From: Epiperipatus broadwayi
Lineage: Eukaryota; Onychophora; Udeonychophora; Euonychophora; Peripatidae
NCBI GenBank assembly: GCA_028023455.1
Contig: JAQFVV010006197.1
Location: forward strand, 13,759,254-13,823,253
Length of the DNA stretch: 64,000 nt
Direction of reading: 5' to 3'
In this document: one piece after another, positions 49,790 to 60,879 of the stretch
Numbering within the stretch: position 1 is the stretch's first letter
How the letters are laid out: each line of letters begins with the position of its first letter
The notes under the pieces: generated by a model
Seen by the model: only the letters and a program-made list of their open reading frames with translations
The model's database searches: none
What the model was told of the DNA's origin: nothing
Translations under genes and position numbers: made by a program

Positions 49790-51225
49790 TAGAAAATATC
49801 TTTAAAAACAAAAATCAGAAGTATTCAAGCTATAGAAAGAATCATTAGAAAAATTTTTGAAATTTGCTACTGCGGAAAACTTTTTATAATACTAAGGACT
49901 GTCTTGAGCACAAATGATCAGGTTAAAATTATTAGTATTTTGATTACATTAGTAGATGATCTAATTTATTGAAGAAAAAAAATTAATGCTTAGAAAAGGT
50001 AGTTAGTAATCAATGAATAAAAAGATGGCAGCCATGAAATGAATCAGCTTTATTATTACAATAATGATGTGTTTCCACCAGACTAAAAATTCTAACAAAT
50101 GATAGATTATTCTGGAGTGAGGGTTTTCATATGATTGCCAAGAGAGACAATTCAGTCATTAGAATAAGCATATTTTCTACTTCAGATTTGTTCATTTAAA
50201 TGCACAAATGACCTAGTATCTTAAGTTATTTTCTGCTAGATTCATAAATTTTGTCTTTAGAATTTTTGAAGCTTGTGCCATTTATATTATTAAGAGCAAC
50301 AATATAACTTGGAAAATCATTAGCATGTAGCAAAATCTCATTCTATCATTGTTATGTGTTTTACCTGTTTCCCCCCCTTCTTTGACACTAGTATTAGCAT
50401 TATATAAATAACTTTTTTTTCTTTCAGATCTATCATTCTTTGAATTATGTTTTGTTTCATTTATTATTAAGAAATCATGGTATATAATGCAAAGTTGTTT
50501 TTCTTTTTTTTTTATATGAATAGTTTAAAAAAGAAAAAGAAATGATGTCTAGTTTGGGGGAGGGGTATTAAGTGAAGACAAGAAAATACCATTGTTTGTC
50601 AATTATCATTGTGAGTATTTAGTTTTGAGTTTTAATTCATTGCAATAGCTTCTGTGTATACTTGGGTGCCCCTTGATTCATTATTCTGCTTTAATATATT
50701 TTGTTATTGTTTTGCTCCTGGTATAAAAGAATATGAAATTGTAACAAACTTTGATAATTTATAAAGTACTAAATTATATTACATTGAATCACAATTTTTT
50801 ATATGTACAACTCAATTGCAATGATCATGGAAGATCCTCAATTCTATAAACATCATACTTTAAATCGAGATATAAAGTTTGTAAAAAAAATAAAAAATAA
50901 ATGACAAAGATTTTTTTCAATAAGTTGTTTTTAATTTTTTTTAAAACAAATATATAAAATTTTGAACCATGACTTTGAAAATCTTTTTATTTATGCTTTC
51001 TTATTTATAAAATTAAAATCAAGATTACTTTCAAAAGTAACCTTTATTAGTAAAAAGATTACAAAAATTTTGGGTACACTTACCCATTGAGAATTATAAA
51101 GTGTTCAATGTAACAAACAAGGTAAAACAATTATTGATTATATAAATTACATATGCTTGATAACAATTATATCCATAAAAGGGTTGCTATAATGTTGATT
51201 AATGTGTATCTGAACATGAGTATCT
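49790..51225. other. AT-rich noncoding DNA
   Basis: Nothing recognised. Confidence 0.55.
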
Positions 51226-51229
51226 ATCT

Positions 51230-51945
51230 ATACATGGATCTACATGGCCCAGCTGTTGAGAAGCTATCCATCACCCAATGATCCCACTCCTGGGGCCCTG
51301 AAGCAAAGACCCAAATGCTTCAGCTGAATAGGTGGACAAGTCCAGCATTGTGCCAACTACCACAACAGGCAGCGAGGTCCAAGGCTCAAGTCCATTAAGC
51401 CGAGCCATGTCAAGACCATTCCAGACACCTCCGTCTCCCAATTAACAGTCCAAATGTGCAGGGACCACATTCAGTCTACCTTCCCAGAATTGGAAAGCTA
51501 ACTAAGAAAAACTAACACGTAGCAAGCCCAGATCTGCTCTGCCCAAAACCAACCCATCAAGGGGTCACAGCAGCTGACCAGAGCAGGAATGGTGACGAGA
51601 CTTTAACCAGGTACCCTCCCGGGAGGCTTTCCAGGTAGTGGCAATAATTGTCAACAACCTGCACCAATAAACCAGCCCCCTAATGACTGCCACCACCCCT
51701 CAGGAAGAAAAGAGGAGTGCAGACCCATGCCTACAAAATTATTGCAGCAAAGACTCCATCAAAGTTACAAAAATTGGTGGTGGCCCAAATCAGACCAACC
51801 GCCTTACAAACACTCTAATTTTAAAGTTAACTAAGGAAAAAAAAATAATGAGCTCAAATCAACACTGTCCTAATAAACAATCCATCAAGGGGGTGCAGCA
51901 GCCTCTCAGGAAAGTAGGCCTATCGTAGTAAGATTTCAACAATGA
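51230..51945. repeat. GC-rich block with an internal diverged duplication
   Basis: About 700 bp near 50% GC, unlike all the surrounding DNA. The segment 51490-51610 (AAGCTAACTAAG, CCAACCCATCAAGGGGTCAC, AGCAGCTGACC, AGACTTTAAC) recurs in diverged form at about 51825-51940 (AAGTTAACTAAG, ACAATCCATCAAGGGGGTGC, AGCAGCCTCTC, AGATTTCAAC), a period of about 330 bp. The plus 81-codon frame at 51683-51928 is not recognised. Tandem GC-rich monomers are seen in the 5' UTR or promoter of some LINEs, and in old satellites; either would fit. It is not called a gene. Confidence 0.5.
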
Positions 51946-51949
51946 CTGT

Positions 51950-53570
51950 TTCCTATTTATAATATTTTAATTCTGCTTGTTTAGATTGAATTCAATGTGT
52001 TGACCAGTAATCAATGCTTCAGTTGTGCAATCCAATAGTTTGCAATCAATCTTTATAGTATTCTAAATAATTGTTGAATTAACAACATTAACTAATTTGC
52101 AACCTCAGTATTTCTGTTTATATGTATAACACCATTTATACTTATTTTAATCTTTCAATCGTCGTTTTTTGGCTCAGGATTCTCTTAATTGTAATTGTGT
52201 GTTGATTTGAAATTTTTTTATTTTTTGTGGCACCCCAATTTCACCGGAAGTGGCCCAATAACTTTTGATCGGATCATCAGAGAAATTTAATTTTTGTGCA
52301 AGGACGTAGCTTAAATCATATTCTATATTGTTTGATTCTAAAATTGAGATCGAATTAACGTTCAAAATAATTTTCCGTATTTTTCCCCTGCACTGTTTTG
52401 CTGCATTCAGCCACCTCCAGTTCGACACCACGGTATCGTAATTTTTTTCTCATGACAGATTTACTGATAGAATTTCTTTTACACATTGTTCTGTGATTAT
52501 TTTTTATATCTAGTATTTTTCCCTGGGCCATTTCCTGTCTTTCCTGGCTGATTTGCAGCCTTAGAAACTTGTTCTACTTTACAAATATCAGATGTTACGG
52601 TGAAATTCTTAAAGCTATCTTTGCAAAGCATTTTTTTTTTATTTCTTTAACGTTTTCAATGGAGTTTAATTTCCAAATCACTTCTCAACTTGTTCTGTTA
52701 CTGAAAATTAGGATTTCTAGTAGCTCTTTTCATTGTTTGATCAATTGGCTTCGTTTAAAATCTTTTTCAAAGTCTTATGTTACACGACATCTTTTTTGGA
52801 ATTACTTATTGTGGCTTTTGCCTTTCCAATAGCAACCATTTGCGCAAAACGGAACGCCAGAAAAAAACCATTATACTTGAATGAAAACCAACTTAAACTT
52901 TCTTTTAAAGGTGATAAAACAATAAAACATGTACTCACTTTTTAACTTGATATACTTTTAAACCAATCCTGTTCCCTAAACTAGGGGAAAAGGAATCAAA
53001 ACTGGGAGCCAGAAACAGAGTAATCTGGAGTCCTTGGCTCCCTCTAGTGAACTCCTAAAATCAAGATTAGTATGGATGAAAATAGGAAAAAAAAATCTGC
53101 AAATATCTAATCAATACATTCTATATTAGCATCAATTACTTAAACATCATATATAGTTTTTGTGATATTAAAATGATATATTTATTCAGATTATTTTTTA
53201 AATAATAGGTGTTTTGAATAAAGTAAATAATTAAAATCGTTTTATTGCTTGGGAGTTCATAAGAAGTTCAAGAGTCAAAAATGCCAGAACTGAAATCAAT
53301 CCAATGACCTTAAATTTCTGATTCTGACACGTTATCATTGGACTAAACCATAGGAGGGATCTAAATTATATTTTATATGTGTTTCGGTTAATAATCATTA
53401 AATTAATACTTTCCAGTACTAATGGGTTTCCTCATATATATTTTTTCTCCTGAAAATTGACAGTTGAGGGTTGTTTTTTTTTTTTTTACAATCTATTAGT
53501 GATTTCATTTTATAAATTTATTCTAATGTTATTGCATCATTATTTATTACTTTAATAGATTGTAAAAAAA
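51950..53570. other. Noncoding DNA with an unassigned minus-strand frame
   Basis: A minus-strand 85-codon frame (52174-52431), reading SNWRWLNAAKQCRGKIRK near its start and SDDPIKSYWATSGEIGVPQK near its end, has better composition than the surroundings and may be a retroelement fragment, but no family was recognised. Partly open frames continue up to about 52945 on both strands. Past 52950 nothing is seen. Confidence 0.35.
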
Positions 53571-53680
53571 TATACATTGTATAAATAAATATAGGAGGTT
53601 TGAACTCAGACTTTCACATGGCCCTCAACTATCCATGCTATCTCATACTGCTGACACACTTGATCACACACATGTTGAAA

Positions 53681-53750
53681 AGATAAATAATCACCAATAT
53701 CCATATTTTGTACTAAACCAGCACTCATCAGTTGGTCCAGATTATCATTT
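53681..53750 (-). ncRNA. Hammerhead remnant, left arm
   Basis: The minus strand keeps CUGAUGAG and stem I (CCAA/UUGG plus GAUAAUC/GAUUAUU), but GAAA has become CAAA and stem III is altered (AUAUGGAU). It is predicted inactive. Confidence 0.7.
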
Positions 53751-54108
53751 CCACACATATATCAATCAATGCTCAGCTTGTATTAAGACAGCCAATCTTC
53801 ATACTTAACGGACAGGCTTCAATCCACTCCACCCCACAACTCTTCAACTGTCCATTTCATTGAAAATCTGAGTATGTAAATGGATTATGTCCTGTATATG
53901 AGGGGTCAGAATGCCTCATGGTCGACATGGGTAGGATGAGAAGGTTGGCACCAATGTTGGATTTGAGCATTCCATCATCAGATTTTCAATGAAATGAACA
54001 GGTGAAGAGTTGTGGGGTGGAGTGGATTGAAGCCTGTCCATTAAAGTATGAAAATTGACTTTCTTAATATAAGCTGAACATTGATTGTATGTATATATGT
54101 GGGGAGGT

Positions 54109-54172
54109 GATAATCTGGACCAACTGACAAGTGCTGGTTTAGCATAAAATACATATATTGGTGATTATTTAT
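54109..54172 (+). ncRNA. Hammerhead remnant, right arm
   Basis: CUGACAAG replaces CUGAUGAG (catalytic G8 lost) and AAAA replaces GAAA. Stem II and both helices of stem I are still recognisable. It is predicted inactive. Confidence 0.7.
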
Positions 54173-54339
54173 CTTTTTGACATATGTGTGATCAAGTGTG
54201 TCAGCAGCATGAGATAGCATGGATAGTTGAGGTTCATGTGAAAGTCTGAGTTCAAACCCTATATATTACATATTGGAGCACAGGTATGAAAAAGCCTGTA
54301 CTGTAGAAAAAATTTATATATTGTATAAATAAATATATT

Positions 54340-57300
54340 TTAAATATAATGATAGAGTTATAGGCTCAAGAACTAAATATTTCTGGATTGATATTCAGCT
54401 GAATGAAGTTATATTCAATTGAATGGATTCTCAATCTATTCAAGATGCTCAGTTATCATAAGATTTGAGTAGATAACCATGTGGTTATTTTATTTATGGT
54501 AAATTTTCTTCATTAATTTGATTAAAAAGTTTAGCCTTTTTTGGTAATTAAAGAAGCACTTATTTTACATCAGTTGTTTATATACCTTAATGTTCTGGTC
54601 ACAGTCCATTTTTTTTTTCCCAGCATTATAATGTTCTTACTAAAATGTTATTATAAGAACTGTAAATGATTATTGCTGAATATTCTGTTATGAGTATGCA
54701 ATTAGCATCTTTCAATTAGCTTTTGACCTTCAGTTTGGATGAGATTATTTTTTAATTCAGGATTTAATGTTTTTTATTTATCTAATAATGATCACAAAAG
54801 ATTGAAATTTGTATATCACCATTACTACATTTCTGAATCTAACAAAATAGAAAAAAATATTAAGCAATACTTCATTATATTTGCACTAATAATGAATTTA
54901 TAAAGCTACAGCTGGACTTTTTAAAAAGTATGGAGAAATTTTTTTTCACTTATTATGTACTTTGATTTGAAATAAAATTTAGATAATTAAAGCAATATTT
55001 TTTAAAATTAAGAAAAATAATAACAATGATTAGTCAATTTTTGTCTTTTCTGTAATACAAATGCTTTAAAAAGATAAAAGATACATAATTAGTATAATGA
55101 AATATTCGTTGAAAATAAACTAGAAATAATTACATACATTTAGTAAGTTTAGCAATGACAAGTTTAAATGCATTGTAATTTAATTAAAAATATTTCTCTT
55201 TTTTTATGAAAACTTTTTGTCTTTATTGGCAGAGTTCAGTGGTAGAATGGAGGTCTGAGCTCAAAATTCATCTCAGTCACTTCCTGTGCTTAAATGTTTT
55301 ATGAATGCCAAACAATAAGCCATTAATTTATTTTATTTTATTATTAATACAATGACCAATAAACTTTTTATCTGTATTTAATTTGCTACTGCTGTAAACC
55401 AATTTCAGTATTTAGAGAGATTGGTTTAAATTTTAGGACAGATCATATCAAAAATGTTTCAAACAGTTTATTAAAAACATATTCATACGAAAACTTGTTT
55501 TTTGATGAACAATAAATAAAAAAAAGTATTTACACAAGGAATCTGCACAACAAGAACATTCACTTATTTAGTCTTGAGGTTGTTGGAAACTTGTTTACAT
55601 TTATTTAGAACCAGGAACTGAAACCATACAAGAGAATTAATATTGTTAGCTGAAGAAACAGGACTATTAGGAGAAGGGGCTTATTATGTGACACTACAAA
55701 ATAATGTGATGATAATTTCTATTTTTTAAAAAATTTCTAAAGCTTTCTTGATGCATTCAGAAAATTCTGTTGTTTGTTCTATTACTGCTTGCTATGGCAA
55801 CAACCAGAGAAATGTTTTGACAGAAAGTTAAGTGAGATCTCAAGAAGTTATTATATATAATGTTTTTTTTAAAGCATTTTATTATATCTTCCATTTAATT
55901 TAAATAATTATCATTCATTTAAAGATTTATTACATGTACATTTACATAAAATTGATCATTTATTTTCATCTATCTTTCACTTGATAATATCTTGTTAAGT
56001 AAGCTGAACTTATTTTTAAAGCTTTTGAATTTTATTAAATTTGAAATACTGGAAGATATTAAATTATTTCATTTTGTTTTTTTTCTGTGGTATTCTATCA
56101 TTAATCCTAACTTTTAGCAAAATTTAGCATGATATCTTCTGTCTAATAACCATTACAAACATGAATTTAATGTTTACAAAGTGCATTTTAAATAACATGA
56201 GAGAGAATGAAAATTTTATTGAACCAGAAAACTGTTAGTTTTTAAGTTTTTTCTATTCACTTAAGATCAAGAATAGTTTGTTAGTATGCTTCAGATTCTA
56301 TAATATATTTACTATAAATAAGTTGAGGTTTTTTCCTGCTTGATATAATTTGGTAATTCTTTTCTTGATCATTTATAACGATTAAAAGAGAATACTAATA
56401 CATGTAACTATTCATAAACACTTAAAATATATATCACACACTAATTAATGATTTTATAATGAAATTATTTCTATAATGTATTTAATTATTTGGGAGATTA
56501 AATTTGTGTGATTGAATACAACACATTTACTTCAAATATTTAGACTAAATTGCTCTTCTTCCTTTTTTCATTTAAAATCTGTTCCTTGTCAAAAAGCTAA
56601 CATATCAATTAAGTTGTCTGTATTTTGAGATTTAAGTAAATATAAAGTGATAATCATTGACGTTATTTTTTTTTAAAATTATGATTAAGTTGTTAAGGAT
56701 AGGAAGGAATATTATTTATTTTCATTATAATTAAAAAATTTTCATTTTATATTATTTCCAGAAGTGTTTGTGGGACATGAAAGAATTATTATCTTTTGGA
56801 ATTCCAGTTAGTCTGATCCATATGATGATCTACAGATCTCGATGAACTATTTATGTCATGTAGAATTTATTATATTTTTTATAAGGCTTAGACGATTTTA
56901 TTAATACTCTGTACATTATAAATGTTTAATAAATGAAATATTCAGGTCACAATTCAATATGTGCATATTTTTAATGCAACCACTTCCATTACTTGTGAGT
57001 TGTCTATCTAATTAAATAATCTAGAGCTCCAGTGGCTTATACAGTCAATTTAATTTAAGGATATGATCCTCAATCTGGTAAAATTACTTAGTCTGGTTTA
57101 TACTGCTGCTATCTAACAGAAAAAAAAACATGGCACAATCTCGAAAATAAATGGATAACTGAATCAATACTAGATCTGAGAGGGAAGAATCAGTCTCTTA
57201 TTTAGAGAGAAAAAAAACTCAAAGGTGAAACAAAATGATACTGGGTCAAATAAGCATGACTGAGTTCTTCATGTCTGTGATTAGCAATTTCTAAGTGTAC

Positions 57301-58120
57301 TTGGAATAAGTTTTACTTCTAAATAAAATAATAGGGATAAATGCAAAAATACAGCATTCCTATGCCTTGCAGGAGCAAAGATAATTGAATTGGCAAATAA
57401 ATTGTGAAATCCTATAAAACCTGAAGACATTATGTATGATGAACTGATATTAAAACGATAAATATTATAGTCCAGTTCCATCTAAGTATTTATCCCAAGT
57501 TGTACTTTAGGAATCATTGGCAAAACAGGATGAGGGGAATTATAACTATGATTTAATAAACCATTTCTTTTTTCAGATCACTACAGCATATATATATATA
57601 TGTAAAGAAATTAACTTATAGAAAATTTATGGAAAATATTTTAATTTAAATATAAAAAAAAAACAACGCACACAATTACTAAATCTGAAAATTGATTTGA
57701 TTTATTTTTAAAATTCCAAAATAATAAAGTCAACAAAGGAATAACTGAAATTAATTCAATCATTAAAATATTTTTTCTCTTGAGCATTATTTATAAAAAA
57801 CAAAAATAAAATATATTTAATGATTAAAAGAATAGCAATTATTTTAAAAATTTTTCATAAGAAATAAACATCATTTTTTTTTAAGTGGTATCAAAGGAAA
57901 AATTATTTTGCAAAAATACTTTCAAATTATATCTCTTACATTGCTGCATAGTGTAATACAATAAATACTAAAGATTCCCAAAATGTGGGTCGTGACTCAT
58001 TGCTGGGTCACAAAATAATTTTAGGTGGGTTAGCTAAATATTAAACATGGAAGTATTTTGCATCAAAGTATTTTACATGTTTATTAAAAAAAGGAAAAGA
58101 TTATGATAATATGTACCCAT
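54340..58120. other. AT-rich noncoding DNA
   Basis: No gene recognised. Around 55232-55300 the words AGTTCAGTGGTAGAAT and GAGCTCAAAATTC faintly resemble A and B boxes of a tRNA-derived SINE, but no tail or target-site duplication supports this. Confidence 0.5.
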
Positions 58121-58129
58121 AATTCATAT

Positions 58130-59560
58130 ATATTTGCAAGTTTTTGTTTTTATTTGTGCATCTTCACCATACTTCAATCCAGCCTAGAAGTCAGATTATA
58201 CTATAATATAGATTATAATATACTATAGATTCATTTGAAATATTCACTAGTTTCTCAAGCAAGATATATATCAATCACATGTTACAACTTAACATCATAT
58301 ATATATATATAATCAAAACTACCCCAAATCTAAAATTAAACCAGACCAGAATAAAAATAATATTAAAACACAACCTAAGGTTTCACTGCTACAAGCAGAC
58401 TTCTCAAGTGTAAAGAAATAATAAAAAAAAAAACACAACTTATATATACTATTAAAAACTACCCACAAATCCATTCACTTCCCATCCACCCTTAATATTA
58501 AAAGAACTTTATGCTTGTAATGTTTATATATATATATATATTTAAAGAAATGTAACTTCTTATATATTTAAATATATTTCAATTCTATTCCATTACACAT
58601 TATTGAAACATATGATCAAAGACATGTGAAAAAGGTAAATGATCCACAAGATACAAAATAGGGACTGGTTTCTATTCATATTTAACACTTTCTGGAGGGA
58701 TGCACACTCATTGCACTATAATATATATTTGCAAGTTTGTATAACATGTTAGAATTTAACTTCATATACACATTTTTTAAAGATATTTATTAACTTTGTA
58801 TATATATTTAAATATATTTCAAAATTCTATTCCATCATGCATTACTGAAACTTATGATCAATGATACGTGAAAATGACAAATAATCCCCAAGATGTACAT
58901 TTCATGCTTAACCAGCACTTATCAGTTGGTTCAGAACTCATTCCCTTTGCACATATCTTCATCATTTGTTTAATGTGTATGTAGATAGCAAATTATTATA
59001 GCTTAATTGATGTTTCAAATTTTCTGCACTCACAACTTTGATACCAGCCATTTTATGGAAATATATTAATAACTTTTACTAATCTTTTATTAAGCTAGAT
59101 GGTATTTCTAACCCAAATATATACTTTTAATTTTCAGTTAGTGAATAATATATCTGTGATGTTATAGAGATATCAACATCTGATTTTCTTGTCCATGTTG
59201 ACAATTTTCATAATTTTCACTACACCTCTCTCATGCAAGGTAGGGACTGGCTTTTAACTGCTTTTAACACCTTGTGGAGGATGTACAATTATTGCACTAT
59301 AATATATATATTTGCAAGGTTTTGTTTTTATCTGTGCATTTTCTCATTAGCTCAATTCTATCACAGACATTCATTAATCAGAACCTCTCATACTATACAT
59401 ATATTTGAAATCTTCATTACTTTCTCAAGTTAGATATATATCACATGTTACAATTTAACATCATATACACATATTTTTAGAGATACTTAAACTCAACTTT
59501 ATATATATTTTATACTTCTAGTTACTGAAATATGTGATCAAAGACATGTGAAAAGACATA
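58130..59560 (-). mobile_element. Tandem array of hammerhead units, about 590 bp
   Basis: Markers recur in fixed order: TTTGCAAG (58133, 58728, 59311; spacing 595 and 583), then ATCACATGTTACAA with CATCATATA, then GATCAA with CATGTGAAAA (58614, 58856, 59536), the ribozyme complement, TAGCAAATTA (58987), and AGGGACTGG (58664, 59241). Some parts are deleted in single units: the ribozyme is lost in unit 1, and about 100 bp before the GATCA marker in unit 2. Unit 1 also holds about 220 extra bases (near 58315-58540). Head-to-tail units with a hammerhead are what a retrozyme array looks like. The third unit stops near 59560. Confidence 0.65.
58875..58940 (-). ncRNA. Hammerhead ribozyme of the array, core-mutated
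   Basis: The minus strand: CCAA, CUGAUAA (G8 is A), stem II GUGCU with AGCAU, GAAA, UGUACAUC with C17, UUGGGGAUUAUU. The stem III sequence AUGUACAU is perfectly self-complementary. Stem I pairs as CCAA/UUGG. The G8 change should abolish activity. Confidence 0.7.
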
Positions 59561-59569
59561 TGTTTAGAT

Positions 59570-60090
59570 ATCCCATTGTGTATCTAGTAATTAAAAAATG
59601 TTTATATGTATTAATTTTAACTGGTTCAATAAAAAAATATAAGTAATAAAATGTAATTTTTTTATTCACCTCTCCTCTACCTCTACAAAATATGTATTAT
59701 AAGTGAATGGATCCAGAAAAATTATTATTTTTGAAAGTGGGTCCTGACCTAAGGGGAAATGTTCTTAACTATATTGGGCAGTTTAAAACATCAAATTTAA
59801 TCATCAGAATGTAATCCAAGACATGTTCTATTGATTTTAAGTTAATGATGGTGAAATTATTTGGCAGTTTCTTCTTGACTATTATCCCAGACACATACAC
59901 TATGGTTTATCTCAATCAAGAAATGGTAGACTTGAAGATTCAAATAAATAATTATATATTTCAATTTGGTTAATTGAATGGAATTGTTGTATTTAGTTTA
60001 CCACATTTATAATTAACATCACAAACATCTCTTGAATAACAAATCATATGCTACTAAACATCACATGATCACCATCTCATACTAGCACAT
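59570..60090. other. AT-rich noncoding DNA
   Basis: Nothing recognised. Confidence 0.5.
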
Positions 60091-60095
60091 AATTG

Positions 60096-60344
60096 TTGTA
60101 AACAAAGGCAAAACTCTCCATACAGTAGTGCCACCCTGTGCTAATCAGAGTAATCAATAGATGCCAGGAGGCTTGTGCATAAAATCCCTCACTGATGATG
60201 GCCACAAGCCAATAACTAGTCTGGGGATATTGGATGAGTAGGCACTAGATAGGGATTTTATGCACAAGCCTTCTGGCATCTATTGATTACTCTGGTTAGC
60301 ACAGGGTGGCACTACTGTATGGAGAGTTTTGCCTTTGTTAACAA
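60096..60344. mobile_element. Palindromic element with a hammerhead in the loop
   Basis: The left arm, starting TTGTAAACAAAGGC and continuing AAAACTCTCCATACAGTAGT and GCTTGTGCATAAAATCCCT, is mirrored almost exactly by the right arm ending GCCTTTGTTAACAA. The arms are about 90 bp and the loop about 70 bp (60187-60257). The loop holds a hammerhead on the plus strand. The two arms are nearly identical, so this copy is young. A one-armed relative lies at 25136-25285. No clear target-site duplication outside the terminal repeat was found. Confidence 0.8.
60185..60228 (+). ncRNA. Hammerhead ribozyme remnant, ACUAGU type
   Basis: CCCUCA, CUGAUGA, stem II UGGC-CACAA-GCCA with the final A shared, then AAUAA-like bases where GAAA is expected, ACUAGU (self-complementary stem III), C17, UGGGGA. 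CCUCA pairs with UGGGG as stem I, as in the intact retrozyme at 27167. Only the GAAA element is broken; the 25238-25284 copy still has it. Confidence 0.55.
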
Positions 60345-60349
60345 ATCAT

Positions 60350-60870
60350 ATGACTATTTTTTATTAGACAAGCTTGGAGATCATGCAGCAAATATTGACC
60401 TAGGAACAATGTCAATATCAAACAACAATAAAATAAAATTTGTAATCATATGTATATATATTAGACTATTTTCATCACCTAGTTAAATTGTTAAATGTTT
60501 TAAGAAAATATCAAACTTTATATTTTTCTAATGAGATTAAACAAAAGTATAAAGTTTGAATTCCCTAAAAACATTTAATAATTCAACTAGATAATGATAA
60601 TAATCCAACATATAAGTAAAATACCATCACCTTGAATCCTCAGACACAAAGATAATGCAGATTTCTTCTTATGGGATACATAGTGCCTGCATATTTTTGA
60701 TCTGAAGGCATATTTATGCAATAAGTTAATACAAAAAGCTATCATTTATTTATTTATTAGTAATCAATCGTAAGCAAATATGGTCATTTCAATAGAAAAA
60801 AACAGAACAAAAAAAAAGGTTAAAGATAAATTTTGTAATGACTATAAATCAATACATAAATGACAAATAC
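60350..60870. other. AT-rich noncoding DNA
   Basis: Nothing recognised. Confidence 0.5.
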
Positions 60871-60879
60871 CTCCACACA

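Larger units (their letters stand above)
53594..54319. mobile_element. Head-to-head hammerhead element with 18-bp TSD
   Basis: Two inverted arms (about 53594-53870 and 53970-54265) flank a unique spacer of about 110 bp (near 53870-53970). Each arm, read outwards, has GAAATGAACAG, GAGTTGTGGGGTGGAGTGGA, AAGCCTGTCC, TAATATAAGCTGA, a hammerhead, the GTGTGATCAAGTG block and GTCTGAGTTCAAACC. The right arm continues to the 3' hairpin (CACAGGT ... GCCTGT) and an A run. The whole is flanked by ATTGTATAAATAAATATA at 53576-53593 and 54320-54337, a perfect 18-bp target-site duplication, so the inverted pair inserted as one unit. Inverted terminal repeats with hammerheads are known for Penelope-like elements; no Penelope protein is present here. 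Confidence 0.85.

Noticed and set aside
52180-52290. CUGAUGA followed about 40 nt later by GAAA on the minus strand
   Set aside because: The intervening strands cannot form a convincing stem II and the flanks do not pair as stem I. The stretch also lies in an open minus-strand frame, so the words are probably chance.
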